In this document: positions 25,984 to 35,564 of the stretch, one piece after another
Position numbering within the stretch: the stretch's first letter is position 1
Layout of the letters: the number at the start of each line of letters is the position of its first letter
Origin: Anaerolineales bacterium
Lineage (GTDB): Bacteria > Chloroflexota > Anaerolineae > Anaerolineales > UBA4823
Assembly (NCBI GenBank): GCA_003105035.1
Contig: PQAL01000005.1
Coordinates: 1 to 64,000, forward strand
Direction of reading: 5' to 3'
Length of the DNA stretch: 64,000 nt
Position numbers and translations under genes: made by a program
The notes under the pieces: model-generated
Told to the model about the DNA's origin: nothing
Databases searched by the model: none
The model's input: only the letters and a program-made list of their open reading frames with translations

Positions 25984-28949
25984 TCTCTTTTCCTGGATGC
26001 CTGCCAGATCATCAACCCAAGTCCAATGGGGATGACAATAGCAGAGCCACAGATACCAGGTTTAGCTTGGGTAGTCACGGTTGGTGTATCGTTCGGGATA
26101 ATTTGGTATACATCAGTAGGGGAAGCACTAGGAATAGTTTCGAGGCTGGGTGTTAAGGTTGTCAAGAAAATATCTTCTGTTTGTAATGGAGCAGGATTAT
26201 TTACCTCAGGTTGGGGTGGTTGGCCATTTAGATCCATCCGATAAACTCCATTTCCTTCCACCGCAGCGTAAAGGTGCATACCATCGATGGATATCGCCAG
26301 CGAGTTGACTGACCGGGAATTCAAACCATTATTGATTACCTCCCAGGTTTGGCCTCCATCTTGAGATCGATATATCCCGCTGAGCAGGTCAGAAAGATAG
26401 ATTGTGGTTGGAGTAATCGGATCGAATACGATATCGGTGACACTGGCTTCAGGATTAAGACCCGCTGCAGATTTTTGCCATGAAACTCCGCCATCCTCAC
26501 TCTTAAAAATCCCACCCCGTTCTAAGCCCACAAATAGCTCGTTGATATGGTTAGGTTGAATTGCAACCGATAAAACCGGAGATGATTGAGGTAAACCGCC
26601 TCTCAATTGTTCCCAATCTTTACCACCATTCGAGCTTTTTACCAAACCATGATTGGTTGTTGCAGCATATATGAGGCTACTAATAGATGGATCAATTGCT
26701 ATCATCGTAACATGCGCATCTTGAGTAAGAGCCGTATTTACAGGCCGCCAAGAGCTTCCCCCATCCTCTGAACGGTATATGCCAGCTCCTGGCATGGATG
26801 ACTCGAACACACCGGCTGAGTAAAAACCACCCATCCCTGCGTATACTAATTTTTGATCAGATGGCACAAAGGCAATCGCTCGCCAGCCTTGATGATCCTC
26901 CGTAATTTGTGCAGTAACGGTCCAAGAAGTCCCACCATCATGGCTCTCAGCCAGGCCATTCCAATTTGTCGCCCCCAAGAAGTGCTGTCTGTCATTCGGA
27001 TCCACAGCGATGACGTTCCACTCCATCGAGGCAACTGGTTCATAACCCAGACCCTGCCATTCGAATCCAGCATCATGGCTAATGAATATCCCACTGCGTG
27101 CCGCAGCGAGTATACCCGCGGATGAAGAAGGTAAAATCGCAACATCCCGAACTTGTGCACCCGTATATCCACGGCTCATATCCACCCAGGTCTTTCCGCC
27201 ATCCGATGACAGGAAATTTCCCCCACCATACTCATTGGCAAATAAGCGGTCAGGGTCTTGTGGATCAACCTGGAAATCTATTGGGAAACCAGCACACACT
27301 CCCGGTGGTCCCCAGTTTTGTCCACTCGAAACCTGATGCCAGGTCTGTCCAGTATTATTGCTACGATATATGGCCCGAGGATTACCAGCATAAGCGATGG
27401 AAGGAGTAGAGGTGGAAAACTCGACCGCTTCAAAAATATCGTAGCTAACGTTCATTGTATTTATCCAGGTCTCACCACCGTCAGTGGTCAGATAAACTCC
27501 ACCTCCTGTGTGGTATTGGTTATTTCCCGTGGCCGCGAGTAAGATATCAGGGTTTGTTGGGTGCATGAATAATGATGTAATGTATAGGTTTCTCAATCCA
27601 CTATTCACTGAAAACCAGGTCTGTCCTCCATCGGTGGATTTCAAGATGCCCTCGCCCCCTGGTATACCTTGATCTGGATCTGAATTAGCTGCTTCGCGGT
27701 CAAAAAAACCCGTGGAGATATACAACACATCGGTATCCTGCGGGTTGATCCAGATATACCTGGCAAGATTATCCCCCCGCCACACTGCTTTCCAGCTTTG
27801 ACCTCCATTGATTGTCTTATAAATCACGCCTGCGGTCAGATCGAATTCTCGACCCATATGTTGTTTCCGGTCACTGCTCCATACCCAAGAGGAGATCTCT
27901 GCCGCCGCATAGACAATGTCGGAGTTTGTCGGGTCAACGCTAAATCCTCGGAAAGTTATCCCCTCATCTTCAACCACCCCGTTGTCCATCTTTTGCCAGG
28001 ATTCACCCCCATTCGTAGATTTAAATATCCCGCGTTGGAACTGAGTACCCACCCACATGGTGTCAGGATTGATAGGGTCAATCGTCAGTGAGAATACTGG
28101 GATGGCATCTCCCGTTGGACCGGTCCGGGTGGTTATGCCCTGGTTGGTCGGAAACCAGCTCAAACCACCATCGGTACTAACAAACACGCCTGCCCAGGCA
28201 TCTGTCACAAACAAATGGTCAGGGTCATCGGGTCTCATACGGATGTCATAACCTAAACCACCCAGAGGTCCACCCGTCCAAACCCACGTGAGCTGCTCCG
28301 AAGATGGGGATTGAATTTCCTCAGTTGCCTGTGAAGGTACTATGGTTGGTGTTGAAAACAACGTAACATTGATATCGTCGACATACACTTCAGAATCATC
28401 CAGGGTTTCAAAGGCAAAAGAGCCGCCCAAAAGCGGTTCTGCGTCGCTATATTTCATCTCCTCGGCACCATCAACATAAAATGATACTGTGTTCCCCTGG
28501 CCAATAACCTCTATCTGGTGCCACAGATTTGGAGTATGGTTTGCAGAATATTTATCCAGGTCTGAATAAAATACTTCAGGCCAAAGTTGTTTATTAAGAT
28601 AGGCGCCATCAGGGGAAAAACCAATGAAATATCGCCAGGCGGTATTCAGCCGGTATACGAGATGCACAGTCCCCTTTATCAGCTTTAGCCGAAATGACAG
28701 CCTGTAATCATCATCAAATTGCTGGTTGGAACGTGCCCAGAAATGCCCCTGCCCAGCCAATACATAATTGGCATCATCAGTAATCACCTGCCAACCCGAC
28801 TCAAGTTCCCAACCCTGCGCCTGTCCATCCTCAAAATTCTCTTGATAGGCGACACTTTGGGCTGATGCCAGGTAAGGATTGACAGAGGGAGAATTAGCAG
28901 ACAGAACGATGATCACGAGCACAGCACACACAAATATCCGGTGAGTCAT
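25980..28949 (-). CDS. exported beta-propeller protein (BNR / sortilin-like repeats)
   Basis: A 989-residue exported protein. A signal peptide (about 1-30) is followed by a jelly-roll region (about 35-195) like the DUF1080/LamG group, and then many BNR/Vps10-type blades with Ser-x-Asp-Gly-Gly-x-Ser/Thr-Trp motifs (for example Ser-Thr-Asp-Gly-Gly-Leu-Ser-Trp, Ser-Glu-Asp-Gly-Gly-Ser-Ser-Trp), about ten in number, forming one or two propellers. The C terminus has a hydrophobic helix and Arg-Lys-Arg tail, a membrane anchor. GGAGGG precedes the ATG. It overlaps both neighbours by ATGA, so it lies in a three-gene coupled operon with the multiheme cytochrome. Confidence 0.88.
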   Translation of the reverse strand: MTHRIFVCAVLVIIVLSANSPSVNPYLASAQSVAYQENFEDGQAQGWELESGWQVITDDANYVLAGQGHFWARSNQQFDDDYRLSFRLKLIKGTVHLVYRLNTAWRYFIGFSPDGAYLNKQLWPEVFYSDLDKYSANHTPNLWHQIEVIGQGNTVSFYVDGAEEMKYSDAEPLLGGSFAFETLDDSEVYVDDINVTLFSTPTIVPSQATEEIQSPSSEQLTWVWTGGPLGGLGYDIRMRPDDPDHLFVTDAWAGVFVSTDGGLSWFPTNQGITTRTGPTGDAIPVFSLTIDPINPDTMWVGTQFQRGIFKSTNGGESWQKMDNGVVEDEGITFRGFSVDPTNSDIVYAAAEISSWVWSSDRKQHMGREFDLTAGVIYKTINGGQSWKAVWRGDNLARYIWINPQDTDVLYISTGFFDREAANSDPDQGIPGGEGILKSTDGGQTWFSVNSGLRNLYITSLFMHPTNPDILLAATGNNQYHTGGGVYLTTDGGETWINTMNVSYDIFEAVEFSTSTPSIAYAGNPRAIYRSNNTGQTWHQVSSGQNWGPPGVCAGFPIDFQVDPQDPDRLFANEYGGGNFLSSDGGKTWVDMSRGYTGAQVRDVAILPSSSAGILAAARSGIFISHDAGFEWQGLGYEPVASMEWNVIAVDPNDRQHFLGATNWNGLAESHDGGTSWTVTAQITEDHQGWRAIAFVPSDQKLVYAGMGGFYSAGVFESSMPGAGIYRSEDGGSSWRPVNTALTQDAHVTMIAIDPSISSLIYAATTNHGLVKSSNGGKDWEQLRGGLPQSSPVLSVAIQPNHINELFVGLERGGIFKSEDGGVSWQKSAAGLNPEASVTDIVFDPITPTTIYLSDLLSGIYRSQDGGQTWEVINNGLNSRSVNSLAISIDGMHLYAAVEGNGVYRMDLNGQPPQPEVNNPAPLQTEDIFLTTLTPSLETIPSASPTDVYQIIPNDTPTVTTQAKPGICGSAIVIPIGLGLMIWQASRKRE

Positions 28950-29164
28950 GAACCCTCCGTGATGAATTTATCCAAGTGCCATTTATTTTCCAAATACTTC
29001 CTACGAATTACTAATCTCTGTTGATAGCCGGAATTAATATGAGCCCAACTCAATCGGTGAGGGAAATCAATATTAGCATTCGATCCAGGGCAACCCACCC
29101 AATAGCATAAAGAAGCCGTCTGATTTTGATTGAAGACAAATATCCAGGGGGGTGTTATTTTCAT
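28946..29164 (-). CDS. 72-residue hypothetical protein, first gene of the cytochrome operon
   Basis: A short open frame whose TGA overlaps the ATG of the beta-propeller gene (ATGA at 28946-28949), the same junction as between the next two genes. GGAG lies 9 bases before its ATG. It has Cys-Tyr-Trp-Val-Gly-Cys near residue 20 and a basic, aromatic C-terminal half. No family is recognised. It could be only a leader frame for coupling, since its last codons contain the ribosome binding site of the next gene. Confidence 0.45.
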   Translation of the reverse strand: MKITPPWIFVFNQNQTASLCYWVGCPGSNANIDFPHRLSWAHINSGYQQRLVIRRKYLENKWHLDKFITEGS

Positions 29165-29367
29165 TCGCTAATCTCCGGTTACACTTTCATCCTGACAGCA
29201 GGGTTTTTAGTACCCTCCTAAAACCTGCAAGTTGAATTTGATGACAGCTAAACAGTAGATTTAAGCATATTCATTATAGCAGAAGTAAGTACGCCGGTAA
29301 TTGAATACTGGATATTTTCCCCCTCTCGTTGTATACTCCAAGTACCCTACCGAGGAGATAGAGTCCC

Positions 29368-30501
29368 ATGAGAGTCACCGTCTTGCAAGAGAACCTGGCG
29401 CACGGGCTGAGCATTGTTTCACGCGCCGTATCACCCCGCAGCACCTTGCCTGTGCTGGCCAACGTCCTGGTCGCCACCGATGAAGGTCGTCTGCGTCTTT
29501 CCGCCACCAACCTGGAGCTGGGCATCACCGCCTGGATTGGTGCCAAGATCACCGAAGAAGGCTCCACCACCGTCCCTGCGCGCACCTTCACCGACCTGGT
29601 GAGCACTCTGCCCTCTGAACAGGTGGAGATGTCGCTCAATGTACGCAACCAGAAGCTGAACGTCCGTTGTGGTTCATCCAACACGGATATTAATTGCATC
29701 GACGCCCAGGAATTTCCTCCGATGCCGGTGCCCGAGCTGGCTGATGGCATCGAGATCAATGTCATCCAGCTGAAAGAGATGATCCAGCAGGTCGTTTTCG
29801 CCGCCTCAACCGATGAAGCCCGACCGGTTCTTACCGGTGTTTTGATGACCGTGAATGGTAACCTCCTCACCCTGCAAGCCGCGGATGGATTCCGCCTCTC
29901 CATCCGCAAGGCTGAGATCTCCTCCTCGTTGCCCCGCCCTGTCAAAGCCATCATACCGGCGCGCGCCCTGGCAGAATTAGCCCGCATCGCCTCTGACGGC
30001 GAGAACTCTGTCACCATGGTGCTGCCCCAAGGCCGCGGGCAAGTCATCTTCCATATGAAAGACGTCGAGCTGGTATCCCAGCTCATCGAAGGTTCCTACC
30101 CCGACCTGGAACAGGTAATCCCCCGCTCGCACCAGACCCGCACTGTCATCAACACCCCCGCCATCCTCAAGGCCTGCAAGCAAGCCGAGATCTTCGCTCG
30201 CGAAGGTTCGCACATCGCCCGCATCCAGATCACCCCCGGTGACGATAACCAGCCCGGCACTGTCGAAATATCCGGCCAATCGGAAGAAACTGGCTTCAAC
30301 CAGACCGTCATCGATGCTAACATTGAAGGCAATTCGTTGCTGATTGCCTTCAACGTGCGCTTCCTGCGTGAGGTGCTGGACGTGATCAAGACTCCCAACG
30401 TGATCCTCGAGACAAACATTGAAACCACTCCCGGCGTGTTTCGCCCGGGAGGTGAGGATAACTTCTTGCATGTGATCATGCCCATGCACCTGGGCGGCTA
30501 A
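29368..30501 (+). CDS. dnaN: DNA polymerase III beta subunit (sliding clamp)
   Basis: A 377-residue clamp of the usual length with the three repeated clamp domains. The N terminus Met-Arg-Val-Thr-Val-Leu-Gln-Glu-Asn-Leu, Pro-Val-Leu-Ala-Asn-Val-Leu and the C-terminal Pro-Met-His-Leu ending, which forms part of the binding pocket for clamp-binding peptides, are all present. GAGGAG lies 11 bases before the ATG and a TATACT at 29332-29337 may be the -10 box. It is not next to dnaA or recF here, unlike the common dnaA-dnaN-recF order. Confidence 0.96.
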   Translation: MRVTVLQENLAHGLSIVSRAVSPRSTLPVLANVLVATDEGRLRLSATNLELGITAWIGAKITEEGSTTVPARTFTDLVSTLPSEQVEMSLNVRNQKLNVRCGSSNTDINCIDAQEFPPMPVPELADGIEINVIQLKEMIQQVVFAASTDEARPVLTGVLMTVNGNLLTLQAADGFRLSIRKAEISSSLPRPVKAIIPARALAELARIASDGENSVTMVLPQGRGQVIFHMKDVELVSQLIEGSYPDLEQVIPRSHQTRTVINTPAILKACKQAEIFAREGSHIARIQITPGDDNQPGTVEISGQSEETGFNQTVIDANIEGNSLLIAFNVRFLREVLDVIKTPNVILETNIETTPGVFRPGGEDNFLHVIMPMHLGG

Positions 30502-30516
30502 TCCAAACCTGCCTCT

Positions 30517-30578
30517 AGGGGCGAAGCATTCGATGAAATGGTGCGGTTACCTATAACGACATCGAATGCTTCGCCCTT
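30517..30578. repeat. GCGAAGCATTCGATG inverted repeat after dnaN
   Basis: The arms GCGAAGCATTCGATG (30521-30535) and CATCGAATGCTTCGC (30560-30574) are perfectly complementary around a 24-base loop, with some further pairing outside. Palindromes with the GGGGCGAAGCATTCG core are dispersed in many bacterial genomes. It lies between dnaN and the next gene on the same strand. Confidence 0.65.
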
Positions 30579-30629
30579 ACTATTTGTTGAAACGAAGTCT
30601 TCGCCATTACAACTAACATTTTGGTTATT

Positions 30630-32957
30630 ATGACCCTGCCATCCATCAGCACCGAAAAGACTTTGCGCATCTACCTGGCACTGGCGCAATACCCCGTCCT
30701 GTCCACCCAGATCCGGGCACGTATGCGCCGCCTCATCTTTGAGCATGGGGTTATTTCTCAGCATGATTTCGAGACAGAGGTTCGCCGGCAGGCCATCCAC
30801 TCACAAACGCGTGAAGCTGTGCACGATCCCTACATCGAAGAGCCCGCTGACGTCTGGGAGCTACGCCTCTCTCGCATCCGCGATCATCTGACTGATTTTT
30901 ATTTTGCCTATAATCTGCCCTATGAACTGTTTGAGCAGATCGTGCGCGATATCCTGGCCGAGCGTGGCATGCATGTTAATGACCTGATGGTCAGTTTCAA
31001 CCCTGAGCTTGCCCCTCAGTCAATGTTGTTCGAGCAGGCTTCTACTATCGAGAATCTACCCCCTGAAGAGCGCCTGGCTGCAGAACCTCACCTGCGCGAG
31101 ATTAAGGTTGTGCTCATCCGCACCCTGATCAGCGACCAGCTTGCTTATGTAAACATCGCCAAGGATTGGTTAACTATCCGCGACTTGCGCGAGATCTACC
31201 AGCATAAGATCGGTAGTGGCAAGATCGGCGGAAAGTCTGCTGGGATGCTGTTAGCCCGACGCATCCTGGAGAATGTCGCTTCCCATGAGCTGAAAGCACA
31301 CCTGAGCATTCCTGAATCATACTTCCTGGGCGCTGACGTCACCTATGCGTTTATGGCGCTCAATAACCTGATGCATTGGAATGACCAGAAATACAAGCCA
31401 GAGGAAGCCATCCGGGCAGAACATCCCCAGATCATCCGCGATTTCCTGGCCGGCAAGTTCCCACCTGAAATCCTGAGCGAGCTGCGCGAGCTCTTGGCAA
31501 AGATAGGCCAGCAACCCCTGATTGTTCGGTCTTCCAGTCTTTTAGAAGATAACTTTGGCACTTCCTTTGCTGGCAAGTATGAAAGCCTGTTCTGCCCCAA
31601 TCAGGGCAACCTGGAGCAGAACCTTTTTCAATTCACCCAGGCTATCCAGCGCATCTATGCCAGCATCCTTAACCCAGATGCCCTGCTGTACCGTCGCAGC
31701 AAGGGCCTGCAGGATTACGACGAGCGCATGGCGATCCTCATCCAGCTCGTCCAGGGTGAACGGATGGGGAAATATTTCATGCCACACGGCGCTGGTGTGG
31801 CATTCAGCCGCAACCAATTCCGCTGGAACCCACAAATTCGTCGGGAAGCTGGTTTCATCCGCATGGTGGTAGGTTTAGGCACGCGTGCCGTCGACCGTTT
31901 AGGCAACGATTATCCACGTCTGGTTGCCCTCAGCCATCCCCTGTTGCACCCCGAGGCCACACCCCGTCTCGTCAGTCAGTACTCCCAGCATGAGATCGAC
32001 CTGATCGACCTTGCAGCCAACGAATTCAGATCAGTGCCTGTCGTTGAAGTGTTGAACTCTCATTTTCCAGGTCTGCGCTTTATTGCCCAGCTATACAGCG
32101 AAGAGTCAATCCTTCCAATCCGCAGTAACCTGCTCGACGGTCAGCCATCCCAGCTGGTGGTCACCTTTGATGAGCTCTTCCGACGCACACCCTTAGCGGC
32201 GCGATTCCGCGAGATGTTAAGCTTGCTTGAACAACATTATCGCTCTCCCGTGGACACCGAGTTCACCCTGCAGATGATAAATCCCGAGTCATCCCAGGCT
32301 GAGGTGCATATCTGCGTCCTTCAGTGCCGACCACAATCACATTTCAAAGAGAACAAGGTCCGCTTGCCTGCCAGCCTGAATCCTGCCGATGTGGTTTTCT
32401 CTACCACCCGCCTCGTGCCAGATGGTCATGTGCCAGGCATCACCCACGTTATCTACGTCACCCCTGAAGGATATTTCTCCCTGGGCACCCAGGCCGAACG
32501 CAGACACATTGCCCATCTGGTGAGTAAGCTCAACTCCCGCCTGGCCGGGGTAACCTTCATCGCCATCGGGCCCGGCCGTTGGGGAACCATCAACCCCGAC
32601 CTGGGTGTGCCGATCAACTACGGAGACATCTACAATACACGCGCGCTCGTCGAAATCTCAGGAAATGGGATTGGGGCAGCCCCTGAGCCGTCCTTCGGCA
32701 CGCATTTCTTCCAAGACCTGGTGGAAGCCAATATATATCCGCTGGGGATCTACCTGGATGACGCCGATGTCCAGTTCAACAGGGCTTTCTTTTATGACAC
32801 CCCAAACCGGCTGGAAAAGTACCTCCCTGAGGCCAAGGAGTGCAGTGACACTCTACGCTTGATCGAAGTGGCCAGCTTCCGTTCCTCTAACCACCTGGAC
32901 CTGGTTATGGACGACGACAAAGGCCAGGCAGTCGCTTACTTGGTGCCCAATCAGTAA
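30630..32957 (+). CDS. PEP/pyruvate-binding (PPDK N-terminal type) protein without phosphohistidine domain
   Basis: A 775-residue cytoplasmic protein. Its middle (about 195-560) resembles the ATP-grasp nucleotide-binding domain of PEP synthase and pyruvate phosphate dikinase: Gly-Gly-Lys-Ser-Ala-Gly-Met near residue 203, Ile-Val-Arg-Ser-Ser-Ser near 296 and Phe-Ala-Gly-Lys-Tyr-Glu-Ser shortly after. The swivelling phosphohistidine domain and the PEP-binding barrel are absent; instead there is a 200-residue helical N-terminal region and a C-terminal domain with Gly-Pro-Gly-Arg-Trp-Gly. It is probably a regulatory or orphan phosphotransferase; no substrate is evident. ATG at 30630 is chosen over an upstream TTG; no good ribosome binding site is seen. 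Confidence 0.7.
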   Translation: MTLPSISTEKTLRIYLALAQYPVLSTQIRARMRRLIFEHGVISQHDFETEVRRQAIHSQTREAVHDPYIEEPADVWELRLSRIRDHLTDFYFAYNLPYELFEQIVRDILAERGMHVNDLMVSFNPELAPQSMLFEQASTIENLPPEERLAAEPHLREIKVVLIRTLISDQLAYVNIAKDWLTIRDLREIYQHKIGSGKIGGKSAGMLLARRILENVASHELKAHLSIPESYFLGADVTYAFMALNNLMHWNDQKYKPEEAIRAEHPQIIRDFLAGKFPPEILSELRELLAKIGQQPLIVRSSSLLEDNFGTSFAGKYESLFCPNQGNLEQNLFQFTQAIQRIYASILNPDALLYRRSKGLQDYDERMAILIQLVQGERMGKYFMPHGAGVAFSRNQFRWNPQIRREAGFIRMVVGLGTRAVDRLGNDYPRLVALSHPLLHPEATPRLVSQYSQHEIDLIDLAANEFRSVPVVEVLNSHFPGLRFIAQLYSEESILPIRSNLLDGQPSQLVVTFDELFRRTPLAARFREMLSLLEQHYRSPVDTEFTLQMINPESSQAEVHICVLQCRPQSHFKENKVRLPASLNPADVVFSTTRLVPDGHVPGITHVIYVTPEGYFSLGTQAERRHIAHLVSKLNSRLAGVTFIAIGPGRWGTINPDLGVPINYGDIYNTRALVEISGNGIGAAPEPSFGTHFFQDLVEANIYPLGIYLDDADVQFNRAFFYDTPNRLEKYLPEAKECSDTLRLIEVASFRSSNHLDLVMDDDKGQAVAYLVPNQ

Positions 32958-33021
32958 GGCTGTGCACTTGAAGCATTGTTCAATATCAATTTTTTGTAAA
33001 CTTGCTTGAGGAGAAATGGCA

Positions 33022-33681
33022 ATGAAAAAATTCGTGGCAGTTGCAGGGAACATCGGAGTTGGCAAGTCCACCCTGGTCACCATGTTGTGCAATCGCCTGG
33101 GGTGGCAGCCATTCTTTGAACCTGTGGGCGAGAATCCTTACCTGGCGGATTTCTACCACGATATGCATCAGTGGTCCTTTCATTCACAAATTTTCTTCCT
33201 CACCCGGCGTTTACGCTCCCACCGCCAGCTACTCGATCACCCCACCTCAGCCATCCAGGATCGCTGTGTGTATGAGGATGCAGAGGTTTTTGCCCAGAAC
33301 TTATACATCCAGGGCTTGATGGATGAACGCGATTACCTGAGCTACAATGAGTTATACCGCGTGCTGAGCGAGTTCCTGCCTCCACCCGACCTGGTGGTTT
33401 ACCTGCGCGCCTCTGTCGACACCCTCATGCAACGCATCTCCCACCGTGGCCGCGATTACGAGCGTACTATCACCCATGAATACCTTGGCCAGCTCAGCAG
33501 CCTTTATGAGAACTGGATTGCCAACTTCAGCCTCTGCCCGGTCCTCACTGTCCCAGCGGATGCTCTGGATTACGTCGCCCATCCAGGTCACCTGGACCTG
33601 GTGGCTCAGAAGGTCGAGGAGAAGCTCACCGGCAAGGAAGTCGTGATTTTCTCCGCCGACGAGGTGGCAAATTCAGCGTAG
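33022..33681 (+). CDS. deoxynucleoside kinase
   Basis: A 219-residue kinase of the dGK/dCK/dAK family that phosphorylates deoxynucleosides for salvage. The P-loop Gly-Asn-Ile-Gly-Val-Gly-Lys-Ser-Thr is at 9-17; Asp-Arg-Cys-Val-Tyr-Glu-Asp contains the base-catalysis and sugar-binding residues; Arg-Gly-Arg-Asp-Tyr-Glu is the lid. GAGGAG (33008-33013) is 8 bases from the ATG at 33022 and only 2 from the ATG at 33016, so the second start is favoured. The natural base preference cannot be read. Confidence 0.9.
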   Translation: MKKFVAVAGNIGVGKSTLVTMLCNRLGWQPFFEPVGENPYLADFYHDMHQWSFHSQIFFLTRRLRSHRQLLDHPTSAIQDRCVYEDAEVFAQNLYIQGLMDERDYLSYNELYRVLSEFLPPPDLVVYLRASVDTLMQRISHRGRDYERTITHEYLGQLSSLYENWIANFSLCPVLTVPADALDYVAHPGHLDLVAQKVEEKLTGKEVVIFSADEVANSA

Positions 33682-33782
33682 CACAGTTATTACACCACTG
33701 CCATTACTCTTGCCGCTAACTGAGCAAGCCCAGTAATTCTGTCGAGTATTAGTTTTTGCTCGTCCTAGTAGTGCCTGGAGCG

Positions 33783-35486
33783 CTACACCCGCTCAAACTC
33801 TTCTATCTTTGCTTCAGCCAAGCCAATCACCTCGCCCAGTGTTTCCGCATCGAAGGCGAAGTGGGCACCTGCCGTCAAATACAGCTCAGGGATTGGCACC
33901 GTCCCGCCCAATCTCAATGCCCGCCGGTAGGCTGCCACCGCCTGTTTCTGGTCAGTCAGGGCATTACGCCATACCTGTAATGCCCCCATCGATGCCAGAC
34001 CATACTCAATATAATAAAATGGCACCTCAAAAATATGCTGTTTACGTAGCCAGCCGGTAACCATGATCTCATCCAGCCCGCGCCAGTCGATCCCAATCAT
34101 GAACCGCCCCCACAAGCGAGCCCATTCCTGGTCACAATTGTCCGGGTTAGCAGCCGCCTGCTCATGGGTGTATGCCCAGTGTTGGAAGGCATCCACCACT
34201 GCCATGTAGGGTAAAAAGGTCACCATTTCTTCAAGGTGCTCAATTCGCGCCCGTGCTGCATCCTTCTCGGTGTAAAAGCCACCCTCGCTCGCCAGCAGGT
34301 ATGGCGATGCCAGCAATTCCATGGATGTCGAAGCTACCTCAGCAAACTCCATGCCTACAGACAGCTGGTGGTAGTATGGCAGGTGTGCTTCTTCGAACAC
34401 GTGGAAGGCGTGCCCACCTTCGTGGATCAGTGTGGCCACATCTCCATGTAACCCCACTGCGTTTTCAAAGATAAACGGCAACATGACCATGTCGTAATCG
34501 CTGCAATAAGCCCCTGGCGCCTTCCCTTTTCGATTTTCCAGGTCGAGTAATTCATTCGTCCGCATGATATCAAAATATTTGCCCAGCTCATCATCCACCC
34601 GGTGGAAAATCACTGATACCCTGTCCACCAGCTCTTCAATCGTCTCGTACGGCTTCAAAGCCTCTCGGTTAAATGGATCGACGTCCAGGTCCCAGGGTCT
34701 GAGCGAGCTGAGTCCCAGCCTCCCTCGGCGTTTTTCATAGATCCGTTGTGAAGCAGGCACGGCTACCGCCTCGATCGCGTTATGGAATGTGGTGCAGTCA
34801 TCGGGTGTGTAATCGAACCGGTGCAGGTCTTTCCACCGGTAGGCACGGTAATCATCAAACCCTGCATTGCGGGCGATCTTCCCCCGCAGGTCTAGCATAG
34901 TCACCCACAAGTCATTCAGCCGTTGGCGATCTGCTTGCCTGCGTTCCATGCTCAACCGCCAGGCTTTTTCGCGCCTGGATCTGTCAGGGCTGAGGTAGAC
35001 CGGCATCAATTGGGTGGTGGTCACCTCCTGTCCTTCCCACTCGACGGTCTGTGCCCCGATAATCTCATCATACTCATTTACCAGCTTCTTTTCTTCTGTA
35101 AGCAGCGGCAAATTTTCATCGCGGTAGATCTCAGCTTCAACCTGCATGTTCAATAGCGGAATCTTAAATCCCTTGGGTTTCAATCCACTCTTCAACAACA
35201 TTTCCTTATAAGCCTGGTTGGCCACCAGGCTGGGTGTCAGGGTTTCATCCAGGAATGTGTTAAAACGCATTTTAAACTCAGGGTTGGAGGTATCACGCGT
35301 GGTAGCTACCCATAAGCGAGCGAATATCTCCGATACCACCCGGTTTATATCCGACCAATCCATTACCCATTCATCAACGTTTGCCTGGGTTAGTTGCCTT
35401 TTGCTTAAGTCATCTGCATAAGGCTCTAGCTTCTTCCAGTTCCATTCCATGAATATCCTGTGGTCCTTGGGGAGTGTTTTGAACAT
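33783..35486 (-). CDS. M3 family oligoendopeptidase
   Basis: A 567-residue cytoplasmic zinc peptidase of the PepF/thimet group. The zinc motif His-Glu-Gly-Gly-His is at about 355-359, with the third ligand Glu about 25 residues later in Glu-Phe-Ala-Glu-Val-Ala. The start is uncertain: the frame is open to an ATG at 35543, but the N terminus Met-Phe-Lys-Thr-Leu-Pro from 35486 looks like that of related proteins and has an AGGA 4 bases upstream. It would degrade short peptides. No signal peptide. Its neighbours are in opposite or same orientation without tight spacing. Confidence 0.88.
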   Translation of the reverse strand: MFKTLPKDHRIFMEWNWKKLEPYADDLSKRQLTQANVDEWVMDWSDINRVVSEIFARLWVATTRDTSNPEFKMRFNTFLDETLTPSLVANQAYKEMLLKSGLKPKGFKIPLLNMQVEAEIYRDENLPLLTEEKKLVNEYDEIIGAQTVEWEGQEVTTTQLMPVYLSPDRSRREKAWRLSMERRQADRQRLNDLWVTMLDLRGKIARNAGFDDYRAYRWKDLHRFDYTPDDCTTFHNAIEAVAVPASQRIYEKRRGRLGLSSLRPWDLDVDPFNREALKPYETIEELVDRVSVIFHRVDDELGKYFDIMRTNELLDLENRKGKAPGAYCSDYDMVMLPFIFENAVGLHGDVATLIHEGGHAFHVFEEAHLPYYHQLSVGMEFAEVASTSMELLASPYLLASEGGFYTEKDAARARIEHLEEMVTFLPYMAVVDAFQHWAYTHEQAAANPDNCDQEWARLWGRFMIGIDWRGLDEIMVTGWLRKQHIFEVPFYYIEYGLASMGALQVWRNALTDQKQAVAAYRRALRLGGTVPIPELYLTAGAHFAFDAETLGEVIGLAEAKIEEFERV

Positions 35487-35564
35487 GTTCCTGCCTTTCA
35501 TCGCTTTGTCATCAAATGAAATCTCTGCCTTCCCGGCAACCATGTTTTTCCTGTGCAGCTAGTT

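Noticed and set aside
29274-30086. 270-codon minus-strand open frame across dnaN
   Set aside because: Antisense shadow of the GC-rich dnaN gene, without supporting signals.
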